Assembly (NCBI RefSeq): GCF_022539315.1
Contig: NC_066316.1
Span: 5,781,501 to 5,845,500 of the forward strand
Reading direction: 5' to 3'
Source: Serinus canaria
Lineage: Eukaryota > Chordata > Aves > Passeriformes > Fringillidae
Length of the DNA stretch: 64,000 nt
Shown here: positions 24,291 through 37,800 of the stretch, piece by piece
Position numbering within the stretch: the stretch's first letter is position 1
Layout: each line of letters opens with the position of its first letter
The notes under the pieces: generated by a model
Seen by the model: the letters and a program-made list of their open reading frames with translations, nothing else
Databases searched by the model: none
Told to the model about the DNA's origin: nothing
Made by a program: the position numbers and the translations under genes

Positions 24291-26036
24291 CAGGCTCACT
24301 ACTCATGGAACCTGGGAACATGGAGTGCAGCAGCCTTGCCTCTATCCAACTAGTGCATTTGACAGCTCCTAACATGTTTGTCACAAACTCTATGAATGCT
24401 AAAAAGCAAAAAGGTATTCAATATATATTTTTCTATTGTGACTGCTGAGAAATAACAGTGGGTCTTTGCAAAAAAAGAATTGCATAAATTGCTTCAGACC
24501 TCCTGCAGCAATAATTTGCTGCACTGTTTGGTGATCACTGAAAGGCTAAGCCAGAAAACAATATTCTGTTCTGTACAGACAAGAACAGACTGGATTTTTT
24601 CTCTGTGTCATAACATCCATTCTGTAACAGGCTGGAAAAATCTGCTGGAAAAAAATTCTGATGAGGAAGAAAAGTTAGTTGGCTGAAAAAATGTTACTGA
24701 ACAAACACACACTCCATTTTGAAGCAAGTTCTTGTGCAGATGATAGACTGCCCTCAATTGGTACACTTAACTTCTGCTGACAGAAGTCCTGCTGCAACTT
24801 GCTTGTAAAACATAGTGACAGAAGGCTCAGAACAGTCTTCCATGTTAACCCTAGTGAGTATGTGATGTAACCCCACCAAGCCAGCATGATGTCATTTGTT
24901 CTACATTCTCTATGCATCTGTACCTTAGTTCACACAGAGCTCATTTGAGGGAAAAGCTTCCAAACCTCTTACAAAAATCTAGACAGCAGCTCTTGAAATA
25001 TGGCTGTGAATGTACTTTACAGGGATCCATTCCATTCACTGGCTTTGTTTTTGTGATCTTCTTGTTTGGTTCCCTTTTAAATATAAAGAAAAAACCAAAC
25101 TGATATTTCTAAACCACTACAAGATTACTACACACACACAAAAAAAAAACCCCAAAAAACCCAAACCAACAATGTTGCCATCAGAAGATGAACACCTCAC
25201 AGAGCTCACTTCAGGACTTGATATGTTCTAGACAAGCAGCTGAAACTTTTGAGATGAGCTGCTGTTCTTGCCAGATCTGAAGCTCCTCCTCCCTGCTGTC
25301 AGTCTGATCAAGCGTAAGTAATGTTGCATCGTGTCTTCTGCAGGGGGTGAGGGGTCAGGAAATTGGCTCTTCTTGCACTGGAATACGTTTGGTTATGATC
25401 TGTTTCGAGCCTTACTCATTTTGGGAATGGGCCATGAGTAGCTGTAGGTTAGGCAATAATTTGCTGACAGACTGGCTGTCAGAATAATCTGTAATTATGG
25501 TTTTCTTGGCCTGACTCTGATGTCTCAGCAGCTACTGTCAAGACCAGCCTTAGGTAGACAAATCACTGTGGCACCATTGAAACCATTTCAAGTAACACCA
25601 CTATTACACCCACAGCCTCCAAATGATGATACTGAGTGTCAGCAGGGAGGGTGGCTGAGGAGGCAATTTGCATTTTGGAGCATTTGGTTGCTGCTTCTCA
25701 GGAGAGTCCATTGCTATACAGACCCAGGCTCCTCCTGAAACCTAAGTATAACCTTCAGTATGTTCATATCAAAATGTTTGTTTAGGGACATTTCAATGGT
25801 CAGATAACAGCACCTGGGTTTCTCTTCAATGTTTCCTGGGTGTTCTCTCATCTGACATTTCTCATAAAAAATATTTTCCACTTATCCAAATCAAATCTAG
25901 ATCTAAACACAATCCCCATCTGTCACAACCTCAAATCCTGGAGTATCCTCCTTACTCACCCTGTCTCAGAATGGGAAGATCCAACTATATTGTGCCAAAG
26001 AATATTTCCCTTGCTTGAGGTGTCCCTTCAGACTGT

Positions 26037-26049
26037 GTTGTTGTTGTTG

Positions 26050-26142
<93 letters not shown>

Positions 26143-26168
26143 TTACTACTACTGCTGCTGCTGCTGCT
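26037..26168. repeat. compound trinucleotide microsatellite
   Basis: It reads (GTT)6, (ATT)17, (AAT)12, ATT, (ACT)3, (GCT)5 with no interruption. The change from ATT units to AAT units at 26105/26106 makes the two central tracts mutually complementary, so about 36 bp could fold into a hairpin. The open frames across it (poly-Leu and poly-Ile on plus, poly-Asn, poly-Ile and poly-Ser on minus) follow from the repeat and do not represent a protein. Confidence 0.97.
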
Positions 26169-29100
26169 GCAACATCTGCAGGCCTGTCTGTGCTGGGAAT
26201 TGAGTAACAAGGTGGTCCACCTTGAGTAACAAGGCTCTCACCCTTCTAATCTACTGTCAGAGACAAGATGGAGCACATGGGCAGGAAAAACAAAATCCTG
26301 GGGTTAAGGTGGGTTGAAGTAGTAAAAAATAGTTGTTTGACTGTGCAGTACTTGGCTGTTTATTTGCTAAGCTTTAATACTTTTAATACACATCAACATA
26401 CATATAATGTTATGAAGGCATAGGGAAAAAAAGGAAATTCACTCAGCTGTTATATCTATGAATTTCTGGTAATGTTTCAGAACTGCAAGGATTTTGTGGT
26501 GATTGATCAGTATTGCCTGATTTTTTTCCACCTGTGCTGTCTCTGATAGGCATTTGCTGAATGATTTTTATGTTGATGCTTGTATAATTCAGCTCAGCCA
26601 TATTTTGAGGCCGCTCTTAATCTGATCTGGGGAAAAAAATAAAAGAGCAGTATTGCTTACTTCTAAAATTAATTTAAAGCTTTCTGAGTGCCCGGATCAC
26701 AAATGTTCCATATCTAATTACCCAATGCCCTCTTTCAGTGTTTCACTGTATTACTTTTTTTCCTCTTTTTAATATTATGGAAATGTAAAATAACTTGACC
26801 TTGAATAGATACCTTGTGGGGATTCCTTTAATATATGCAGTGAATTAGATGAATGCCCGTTGATAGCTGAGAGAATTTCAGCTCTTCTATTTTGTAAGAG
26901 AGCTTTGCACTTCAGAAGAGCAAAGTTTCTGGTGCTCATTCATTGAATTTTTATTAATTTGTAGTATGTCAAATGAATAAGTGATCTCTCTTACTTCTGC
27001 TGATTAAAAAGTTCCATTAAGAACATAGATGATAAATATATATTATATGAAATGAACTGAGTTATAAATCCAAAATGTAGATGTAATGTAATTAATAAAC
27101 CCACCTTTCCTTCCAACATTATACTCCATTTTTCTAATGTGTAGACACCTATTGTCAGCTTAATTATTGTAAGGTAAGATCAACCTTAATTAATCAAAGG
27201 AGAATAAGACTGTCTTTGTAATAGCTAATTTTTAAAAAGAAGGGGAATAGATGTATCTCTAGTTAACACAGTACAGAATACATTCAGATATAAGAAGACA
27301 AGGAGATATACTAACAAACAGAGTCAGAGTAACCAAGGATGTAGTTGGGGTTTATGCTTCCTTGACACAAAGACACTTCATCTCAGAAATAAATATCATT
27401 GTATTGGCTGCCAGGTGCACCAAGCAGAAAGCTGATTTAATGACTGGTGTGCAAGGGAGGAAGAGGAGAGGGATGCACCCTAAGATTTCAGAAAAATGGG
27501 CAGATGTCAAACTTATTGCCAGTTTTTTGAGTTGTCTAATTCCTGTGTAAAATAGCTCAAAAATAATAAGCCAAGCCCAGCCACCATGTTAACCAGTTAA
27601 AGCAGTCAAGCATCATCAGGGTGTTAGGAGAAATCCAAAGCTTGCTTTTATACAGCTCAGGTTTTGTTTGAAGTGCAGTGTTTGGGGTATGGTTTTTTCT
27701 TAGAGGGATTCAGACTATATTGATCCAGGGTCTGTTTTCTGTGAGTGAGCATTTTTAGGAAGTCATTAATTAAGCTACAAGCTGAGTTCCATTCCCCCCT
27801 GTACAGGCATATTGGCTGCTGCTTTGGATTTTGTGAGATCCATTGGGATCTGAGGCCTTGCACCCCATGCATTTGAAGTTCCTGCTTATTCCCACATGAG
27901 TTCTCCACATGAGGATCCACAAACTATGGCAAGCCTTGGAAGAGAAGGCCAGTGCTGGCAACAGCTTCATCCAAAAGCCAAAGGAAGTCCTTTACCTGCT
28001 TGATTTGAGAGCCTGGGCAAGGGAAAAGCAAATTCTGCAAAGGGCCCCAGCACTGACTCTGGTCACAGCTCATTGTTCCCATGTACAGCTGTGTCTGGGA
28101 GATGAGGTAGGACTGGCAATGTCATCTTTGTGTCCCCTCACTCAAGTGTAGTGTGCTATGTAAGGACTTGGGAAATGACATTCCACACCTAGAAACAAAG
28201 CAGTTTAAAATCCAGGATTAGTGGGAAAGATTTAATTTTCCCTTTTTCAGAGTGTGTGTATGTATGTTTGGGGGAAAGGGATGAGGAGAAGAGGTCAGTA
28301 AATTCAGACCTGAATGTGGTGGGGATTTTTGGGTTGCAGGTATTTGTATGTTGGTGGTGCAGCCCTCATTTACTCTCCCCACAAATCTGGCTGATTCTCT
28401 TTTCCTCAGAGTGGAGCTTGATTTATTTTATTTATTATTTTTCCACACAGCTTTAGTGCAATGTTTTTGTGGCAGTTATGCAAATTATATGTCACACCAC
28501 CACATATTTTCCACATAATTTGATTTGACCTTTAAAACTAATAAGAGAATTATCATTTTTATGGGTAATTTGTGTTTCATGGTACGAGACAGCAGGACAG
28601 GGACTGATGGGAAGAACATGAGAATGCAGGAGTCGTGTTGCAGGATAGTACTGGAGAGCCACAAGTAGGTATCCAGTATACAACAGTGGCTGCTGGGAGC
28701 TCCTAAAGAGTAGATTAGAAGATACATTGTGGAATAAAGTTCCCAGAGGTGAATTGTCTTTCCAACAACCTTCAGTGAGCTCTGGCCTAGCCATTGTTCT
28801 TTTGGCTCATAATTGCTTCTAATACATGCATTGATATCTTGTAAAATATATATATGGATGTGAATATGTATGTACTGCAGGTAATGTAATACAGGATATT
28901 AATCTTTCCATACAAATGTTGATAGTTTATATGTCATGATACATGTGCCTGTCTAATCCCAAGAAACCTCTTGCTGTATTTTCCTTAGCTAATCAATCCT
29001 GCTGGTTAAACATACACTGTGTAATTTTTCACTTATTTTTGACACTGCTATAGTCACCTTTTCTGTGCAGCCACCTGCTAAACTACTTTGAAAGGCAAAA

Positions 29101-32100
29101 TGCTAAAAGCAAACAGAATTATCTCTATATTGTCTGTAGAACAAGTGTGATTGCTAATAGGCCCATTAACAGCACTGTAATACTCTCCTTTCAGCCTCCT
29201 TCTCCCTCAGAAGACCTCTGGAAAGTTCAAAGTGTCAAGAAAATTGTTGCAGAGCTGTGATAAGACGTAATGTTCAAGCAGTGAAGACTTCCATAACACT
29301 GGCTAAATGCCTTATTAATCTAACATGGGTCAGTGGGATTTTCTGTGTGTTTAGGATGATGCCTGGCAGGAGCATAGGATCTTCTGTGTGGGCTGTAGTT
29401 TGGGAAGGGGGAGGCACAGTATTCTTCTCCTGACAGAAAATTAGTATTTCATGTGCACTCAGCTGTGCTGGGAAGTACCTGTATACAGAGCCCCAGGATG
29501 TGATGGGAGGGCTCCCAAATGGAATGATGTACACCAGTATTTTGACCACACTTGTCATTTCCAAGCTTCCCTCATGACTAACTTTTATATGGTATTTTCT
29601 CCTCTTATTGTTTGATTAGTCATCAACAATTTTGTTCTGTTTTGCTCCTTTTTTGCCCTTTCCCTGTTCTTCAGTTCCTCTCTAGACTTCTTTCTAACAG
29701 ATGTTTGCTTGTACTGCCACATTTTGGGTGGGTGGTTCTGTGTCCCACCACAGCAGAGCCATGTGGAACTTCAAGTACTTGAACATGAGGTTCTGCTCTA
29801 AGCTCATCAGGCAGTGAAAACCAGCCTCACAGTGTTAGTGTCAGATCAGAAAGCAAACTAAAGTAAAAAATCACAAGGCGTTTTTGGCATAACTTGAATA
29901 ATTTTGCAGTTACATAAGACCTGTGAGTATCCTGTAAGTACTCTTCTCACCTTGAAAAGAAGATTGCACCTGTTCCTCCTCATCTTGCAATGCATTTGAT
30001 TCTTTTCCCACCTTCTGCTTCTTTCCTTATCTGAGCATGCCTTTTCCTTTTCCTTGACACAGCATTATCTTAAGGCTTTTCTTCACATAAGAAATGTAAC
30101 AAAAAATATGAAAACCATCTGACTTGAAAACAGAGGTACCCAGAAACTTCATGCCAAATTCCAGTTTTTTCAAGACAAATTACAAAAATGCTAAAATCTT
30201 GGTAACTATAGCAGCACAAACACCACCACCACTACAATATGCCGCAACAGATTGTTCGTATGTCATTATTTTTCCAAAGTTCCTTGGCAAACGTCTCCAT
30301 CAGTAAACAAGTCAAGTGAAAGAATTGTAAAATGGCCAGCAAAACCCCTCAGATCTTCTCTAGGTACTGAAATAAAATTCTGCTACTTATCACTGTTATT
30401 GTGTTCCTCAGCCCCTCTTCTTTCACCTGTGCTGACAGACTGCAGTTGTCTTTGTTTCTGCCTTCCCAATGAGGCTTTTGCCTGTCATGTCACCATCTTC
30501 TTTATATTGCAAGTTTATCAAAGCAATGTCATGTCTAAATGTTGGGTCACATTCTCACCTGGGGAGAAAACGTACACAGATCCATTAACTTTGTCAGAAA
30601 AATGACAAATTGCATGAACTGCTGAGCTGGCACTGCATGTTGTATGCAGCATGGCAAGCATCAATGGAACTGAAAAAAAACATTAATAGTGCCAGTTCAC
30701 TAACAAAATGATGTTTCATATTTTCCCCATTATCTATTTTTCTTTGCTGCTTAATGTGCTGGTGTCATCAGAATTTATTGTTGAATGAAATGCCTGGGGA
30801 ATAGGCCAGTTTATGCTGTGTCTTAATGATGGGCAAATGCTAAAGGTTTGGGAGTTCTTAATTAATTATTACTGGAATAATCTCTTGAAGCTGAAAAATA
30901 TGTATTTCTACCATGCTAGTACACATTTGTAAAACTGGAATTGGAATACTGGTGAGTTTATGGAAAAAGTAATCTGATTAACCAGCATTTGAAACTGTCC
31001 TCCTGGGTTAGAAATGGAGAGGGTTTTGCCTTTTATAACTACCTGGAATTTGAATGTTCCTTAAAGCTATATAAAATTACAGTAGATTGCACTGTAACAT
31101 TTGTCTCTTCATGTATTGAAATAACCTGGAAAACTGTTATATTCACTGAAACCAGCAGAAGCTTTGTCATGAGCTTTGAAAAGAATGAATTTAACTTCCA
31201 ACTCTTAATGGTTTCACTTAGCACATAAAAAGGTGTTCTGGCTGTGCTTTGACTTTGGCATTGTCTGGAGTTCAAAGTGGCAGGGATGAGTGAAAAAAAT
31301 TATATAAGAGAAAAAAAAATATTTCATCAAGCACCCAATGTGATTTTAAAAACCCAAGAGATAAATGTCTGAATGTATCTTTTACTGATGAAAGGAAAAG
31401 GAGGTGTAACTGGCCACAGATGCAAAATATTGTGAATGTATCAATAGCATGTATCTTTAATAATAGAAAAAATATAATTTTTAAAAATATCAAGATTGTG
31501 GAGGTTATACAGAAGAAAGGAAGGAGGAATGTTTTTTTCTGGGCACGTGAGAAAATGAGAAAAGACCAAGATACTCAGCTATGTTTAATCAAAATATATA
31601 AGCATGACTTAGGAGAGGGACTGGAGCACAACAGCCCTTGCTTCCTCTTTTTGGCCTCCTCAGTCCTGAATTCTCCTTTCATGCATCTTCTTGGGATGGG
31701 TAGCGAGTGCCTGTGGAGCTGACTGCCAGATGAGAAAAGCTTTTAGATTTGGGAGGGTTGCATCCCTTTCCCCCACAGTCCCAAAGTGGGAATTGATTTA
31801 GTATTCCATTGCTCAGGAGGTGGTCTAATGGATATACTGCAGTGTTAAAGAAATGGCCAGTCTTGCTCAGAAACAGATCTTCTTGTGAAGCCCAGCTGTA
31901 GTTTGTACAGGGCATGGGTAACTGGACATTCTCATAAACCATGATGTATATCAAGTTGTGTGCTAAAAAAAAATGCATTTTCTTTTTTTTCCCTTCTCTA
32001 AAAGAAATGTTCTTTACTCCAGAGTTGACTTTAGCTCTGTCCCCTGAATTAAAAGAGTGAGGGGGCTTGAGGGGGCTCTGTTGTTCCCACTTGGCTGGCC

Positions 32101-32283
32101 ATATTTTTTTATCATAGAAGTAGCATAAGCAAAAGAAGTCATTAAGTCCAAGTCCTAGGCTGTCCCCTGATCCATTATTAGCAATTTAACACATTCATCA
32201 CTTGGTTTTATGCCACCCATCCTTAACTTAGCAAATGTGATGGACTGCACAGTTAGGCCTTTTTATCAGAACTTTCAGAAAGC
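26169..32283. other. gene-free DNA
   Basis: Six kilobases without a convincing coding exon or RNA gene. Just after the microsatellite, a 13-base word TTGAGTAACAAGG occurs twice 22 bases apart (26200-26212 and 26222-26234). The remainder is AT-rich unique sequence with scattered chance frames. Confidence 0.5.
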
Positions 32284-32494
32284 TCCATCCATCCATCCAT
32301 CCATCCATCCATCCATCCATCCATCCATCCATCCATCCATCCATCCATCCATCCATCCATCCATCCATCCATCCATCCATCCATCCATCCATCCATCCAT
32401 CCATCCATCCATCCATCCATCCATCCATCCATCCATCCATCCATCCATCCATCCATCCATCCATCCATCCATCCATCCATCCATCCATCCATCC
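32284..32494. repeat. (TCCA)n tetranucleotide microsatellite, 211 bp
   Basis: About 52.75 consecutive TCCA units without a single interruption. All three frames of each strand stay open because the tetranucleotide contains no stop in either direction. This explains the overlapping long frames encoding Ser-Ile-His-Pro or Gly-Trp-Met-Asp repeats; they are not genes. Uninterrupted length predicts high mutability and length polymorphism. The exact copy number may be an assembly estimate. Confidence 0.98.
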
Positions 32495-34441
32495 CCTTCC
32501 ATGTTTCTTCCTCCAAGTGCCCTTTTGCAATGCTCATTTCTCTCCGTGCAGCATCACAAAAGCTGTGCTAGGTGAGCTGAACTCTGGGTTGCCAAACAGC
32601 TGTCATGAACTGAGACTCCTGCCCTCACTAGCCTGAGTTAATTATGACAACATGAGCAACAGGACTTTAACCCTAACTTTTCTTCAAGGAGCCTACACAA
32701 TTCACACATAATTCCCTTAGTGAAATAGAGTTGAACAGCCTGGCTTGCCCTCTTTCCAGCATTTATTCCTGTGTATGGTGCTGTGAGTTCTCAACAGGCT
32801 TAAAAAGGCAAGAGTTCAATACCAACCCATGTGTGACCTTCTGCTGATTTATTCTCATTACCCAACAGGTGCCTCATAGAGAGTTAAAACTAATAAATGC
32901 TGAAAGACAAAACTAACAACCTTACAGTGAAATGTTGTCAGGGACTACTTCTAATCCTCTCTGTTTTTATAGCAGTGAAAAGATGAGAGGGGGGAAAAAA
33001 AGAATAGGAAAAAGAGGGGGACAAGAGACAGAGAAAATTCTGAAAAAGGTAGTGCCCCAGAGAGCTGCATAATGATTAACAATTCTTTTTTCAAATTGTA
33101 AGTGATTCCTTTTCTGTTCTGGATGACAATAGAATCATAACTTCATCAAAACTACTTTGAATAGCCTCATTAATGACACACAGTCTTGGTTTGTCCCTGT
33201 CTCAATGTCTGATAATATTTTCATACCTCCTATTGCATGCATGTTTAGCTTTGTCCTCCTCATTTGTACAATGCATTCATACATATCAGATAATCTTCTT
33301 TTGTTCTTGGATGTTCAACAATTCAATCTGATGTTAGCAATAAAAGGGGAGTAAAAAAACAGGAGGATAAGATGAAGGTTTTTTTTCAGTTCAAGCCAGC
33401 TAAACAATGGAAAGGAAAGTGTATGATATGATCTGTAGAAAGCAGCCTAGTTCATCCAATTCTAGCTGCAGAAAGTATTTAGAAAACACAGGCCTTAAAT
33501 ATGATTTATTCAAGTTTAATATTGTCTTCATTGCACAGACTAGAGGCATTTTCTTCTAGAAGAGCTGATTAACAGAAGAAGCTCCCTTAAGAACAGCTGC
33601 ACAGAGTATTCCTGTCAAGCCTCTACCTTGTACAAATATTTTTAATTAATAGATGCCTTCATCAAATACAAGAAAAAATTAAGCACTAACACTCACCAGA
33701 GACCCTGCTATTAGAGTGATTATTTTAGATTTAGTTTCATTTGCAGATGTCATTAATTTATTTTTAATAGATCGCTAATTTAGTTTTGTCTATTTCTTGT
33801 TCAGTTTCTGTAGATATTAGCAGGCTGTGCTTCCTTCAAAGCTTTCCCCTCCCTCTTCCTCCAGGCTCTGTACTCTCCACAGTGCATCTGTGTTTAAATT
33901 AGCTGGACTGCTGCAGGCTGAGATAGCGATTAATCTGCACATCTGCCACAAGAGAGAAGTTAACAGTCTAGCTGAGGGACTCAAAGCAAAAAACAGCATT
34001 ACCACTGCAAGTCATCTGTTCTGTTTGGCAAAGCAGTAGCTGTGTCACACAGGAGCAGGCTGCCCTTGAAGTATCTTCTGTTGGAGTGAGTGGCAGTGGT
34101 ATTGTTGTGCAGTACATAAACCTCCTTTTGTCAGCTTGCATTAACCACAGAATTGACTTGTAAGACATTTGTACTTGGGGAGAGAGGGATGAGCAATGTC
34201 CTGCCTGTAACAAAGGAAACATCAGTGCCACAGCACTGGTCTATTGGAAAACTACAGCAGCCTGTTCAAAGTCCTCTGTTGCTGCAGCTCAGCTGCTTCT
34301 GCTTCATAGGTGTTCAAATTCAGGGTGTCTGTGCAAATGGACAGGATGAGGTGAGTCCCAGAGCAATGTGTCCAACAGCTGCCTGCTCCCAGGAGCTCAA
34401 ACAACCCTTTGCTTGGTTGGCTCAGCAGTCTTAGGCTTGTG
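32495..34441. other. gene-free DNA before the CR1 element
   Basis: Mixed sequence with an A/G-rich stretch at 32985-33035 and AT-rich intervals. The 33.8-34.4 kb part has open frames on both strands, but no domain or splice pattern that I recognise. Confidence 0.5.
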
Positions 34442-34834
34442 CACACAAGAGCACTTCATTGCTATGAACAGGCTGAGAAAGTTGGGGCTGTACAGTCTCG
34501 AGAAGAGAAAGTTGTGTGGAGACCTCAGAGCAGCCTTTGAGTGTCTGAAGGAGGTCTACAAATCAGCCAGAGAGTGACTCCACAGAGCTGTAGTGAGGGG
34601 ATAAGGACTAATGGGTTCAAACTGAAAGGGGAGATAGAGGTTAGATATACAGAAGAAGTTCTTTACTGTAAGGGTGTTGAGACACTGGAACAGATTTTCA
34701 GTGTTCAAGGCCAGGTTGGATGGAGCTCTGAGCCACCTGGCCTAGTGGAAAGTGTCCCTGCTCATGGCAAGGGATTGGAACTAGATGACCTTTAAGGTGC
34801 CTTCCAACCTGAACTATTCTCTGATTCTATGTTT
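34442..34834 (+). mobile_element. CR1 LINE, 5'-truncated 3' end with internal deletion
   Basis: Sense-orientation CR1 3' block. Landmarks in order are AACAGGCTGAGAAAGTTGGG (about 34468), TCTCGAGAAGAGAAAG, the AACTGAAAGGGGAGATAGAG segment (34621-34640), TTCTTTACTGTAAGGGTG, CAAGGCCAGGTTGGATGGAG, TGGAACTAGATGACCTTTAA and the terminal TTCCAACCTGAAC with GATTCTATG (ends about 34832). The usual stretch between the ACTGGAACAG and GTGTTCAAGGCC words is missing about 35 bases compared with the consensus I remember. No reverse transcriptase survives. The open frames across it are incidental. The 5' boundary is approximate. Confidence 0.95.
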
Positions 34835-37800
34835 CTGCAAATATGGTGTCAGGATAGTCAGAGAGGGAGATAAATCTTCTTTACCCCTTTTAGACTAATA
34901 TGAGAAGTGAAGAAATGAAAAGTTTCTTTACCTTGGTTTTGATCTGACAACTCTTGATACTGAGGGATGGCATGCCTTTTGGTTGTTTTTTTTTTTTTTT
35001 CACTCACACAGGAAACTTAAGAAAGACCTATGAGATTAATATAGACCTTCTTTGTCCTAATTCTTTGTTGTTTTATTACACATGAGTGGTATTTCCTAAA
35101 GGGCAGTGCCATAGCTCTGCTCCATTGTAGTCAATATGTACTTTATCACTGACTTTAGAACAAGCAGAGTACACAGTCAGCTACAGCAAGACAAGAAACT
35201 GCTGACTTTATGCTGATTGAGCGAATGAGCTTCTCCAGCAGTGTGTCTCAGTTTCTAGCTGGGGATATCTCTAGATTTAATTTTAATCAGATCTCTTCTA
35301 AAAGGGATTAAAGAGTGCTGGTTGTAGTGGGGACCATGGAACTTCTACCCTCTGCAAACATTTTCGTTTTACTTCTGTGGGGATACTTTTCTCTGCTGCT
35401 AATGTCACAAGTTTTTTTTGGCTGCTAAGGATTTTAAGTTTCATCTAGATGGCAATGTAACCTTGGAGTATGTTAAGGAGACCTGGCTGTAGTTGTTCCT
35501 CTGTGGGTGATAACTCGCCTTTTGAGGAGACACTGCCAATCTCTCTATCTAGCCCCACATGGACATGAGAGTCTGTGAAGAAGATGTGCAGCTTCAGCAG
35601 AACCCAGCTATCTATTGTCTGGACAATTCCTACCATCCTGCCTGGCTATGGAAAACTCTTCTCTTTAAATAAAAAATGTCCTATAAGAAAGAACATATTG
35701 TGTGCAAGATAATGAGGCCATAGATTTTAAGAGTTGTTGAGAGTCTGAAAAGAACTTGGTTCTTAGCAAGGGTAGTGTTGGTGTTTGCTTGGTGAGTCCC
35801 CACTGTGTAAACAATAAAATTTGCCTTGGGCTGCAAGCTGTGTCAAGTACTAGGCCAGGAACAATTTACCTGTGGTTGTTCACCTCACAGATATACTGCT
35901 CTTTAATACATTCTGCTGGCATATAAATGTGGGCTACATATTTTTCCAGAAAAAAAACCCTGGTCATTGTTTTCTTTTTAATGCTGCACAAAAATGCTTG
36001 CCCTTTGATTACTGCAGATTACTAACCTGCTGTGCAGTACATGCTTTCAAAAAATACACCACAGTAAACACAACACTGTATTCATTTGCAGAAGAAATGT
36101 GAGTTTCTTATTCACCCTCCCCTGTTCAAGTGTTGTTGCAGGATGAAGTGTCAGGGTGGATGGAACCAAAAAGACCTCAGGAATATTGTGACTGTAATCA
36201 GTGTCACATCCCTGGTGTTCTGCCTGTTCTTGCTCTCCAGCATGGGAATGTACTCATCATCATCCTCACAGTCTTTGACAACTTTGGGAGGTTGGCCTCT
36301 GGTGAGACTCCACACAAAGACATTCAACAAAATCATCATCTGTCTCTCCCTGATTCTGAGCTCATGCTCATGTTTTACTTCTACCATGTCAAAAAAGAAC
36401 CCTTCCCAAGACTGAGGGAAAAGACAAGATGAGGATTTGATACCATGTGAACTCTCCAAAGTAAGTAACTGTAGATTTTTATTTTTATTTTATTTTAACC
36501 TTGCTCTCTTTCCTCTGGAAGCCCAGTTTTGTAAGCCTAGCAACTGCATACTGAGAAATAGTGTGTTAAGGGAAGTAGGGAACAGCAGAAAATGAATTTG
36601 ATACTTTTAACTTTTCCTTTCTATTTTGACTTTAGCAGTGGTGTTTTGCCAAGCATATTTGTTTAGAATGATTACCTAGGCAACTTTGAGCTATAAATTC
36701 CTTTCAACATCTGTTCAGAAGAGTTAATAATTGATTTGATGTGTTAGTTGTGTGAAAGTGTTTCTGAGCCATAAACATTTTTATCAGGATTCTTGATTTT
36801 ATTCTAGAATAGTTAATTTGAAACTATTTTTCTATGTAGGTTGGGAATTTAACTCTGAAAATGGTGAATTATTATAAATCTTTAAGGCCATTATAGACAA
36901 TAGTGTTCAAAGTTATTCTTGATGAACTACTGAACTATTTTTTTTTCTTCTGTTCCTGAACTAATCAGGTTTTCTATGAATGTGTTAGTTGCTCAAAAAT
37001 TCTAATATTTCCACTTAAGCAAAAAAGGAATTGTTATAAAGGCTTTTTATAAATCCTCTGCTACTGGTTCTTTACAAATCTGGTAATTTTTTCAGGCATT
37101 TGATTTGTCTGCTTACTCAAGTCTTCTGTTTCTACACTATGATTAGATAATTTAGTCTTCAAATGAGAAAATCACCAAAAATATCTAACCCATAATGACT
37201 TGCAATATTACTTTTCAGCATGAACAATTATTCACTAACTATTTGCAAAGTATTTAGGATTCATAAACATCTTCAGGGCAGAAAACATTTGTCATGCAGA
37301 TACGCATATGCAGTCATTAATAATAAGCCACAAGTAATAACTGAAAGAGCTGACAGTGCTTATGACAAAATTATTCACTATTTTTTGTGGTATTCAGCCA
37401 AGTCTGCCTAGGCTTTATAAATAAGTGCTGACTTGGAGATTCTGAAGGCCAGGCAGAACTACTGGGTCATTTTTTTTATTTCCTAGGTAATATTGATCAG
37501 GTATTCTTCCCTAGTTGTGCTGGATGATGATAATATCCATGTGCATTTATTGTTTTCATTCTGCTGAATATAGATAGACTGAAAAGTTTTAAATAAAATT
37601 AAAAAAAAATAATCTGGCATAGTAGTTGATAAGGCCTAATAAGAAAAAAGGAATGCTTAGTACAACAGTCACCTATTTAAATAGTGCAGCACTCAAGTCA
37701 TAGTCAAAATTTTTTCCATGTACAAGGTAGAATGGTTTAGAGACTTTCTTATTCCTTCTTTTTGCAAAATCATGTAGATCCTGACGGGAAATAGATTGCA

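Larger units (their letters stand above)
19987..26036. other. gene-free DNA
   Basis: Six kilobases with no supported exon. 23.2-24.1 kb is somewhat richer in G and C, with open frames on both strands but no known domain. Listed separately are a 22-bp inverted repeat at 24050-24071 and a 37-bp tandem duplication at 24217-24290. An A/C-rich patch lies at 25131-25168. Confidence 0.5.

Noticed and set aside
25840..26229. 129-codon frame with poly-Leu and poly-Ile, and the poly-Asn frame opposite
   Set aside because: Translation of the trinucleotide microsatellite. There is no coding context on either side.
32210..32575. Long open frames encoding Ser-Ile-His-Pro or Gly-Trp-Met-Asp repeats
   Set aside because: Produced entirely by the (TCCA) microsatellite, which has no stop in any frame.
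36086..36459. Overlapping frames with a hydrophobic stretch that faintly recalls a receptor membrane segment
   Set aside because: Only one hydrophobic run, no conserved receptor motif, and equally long frames on both strands.
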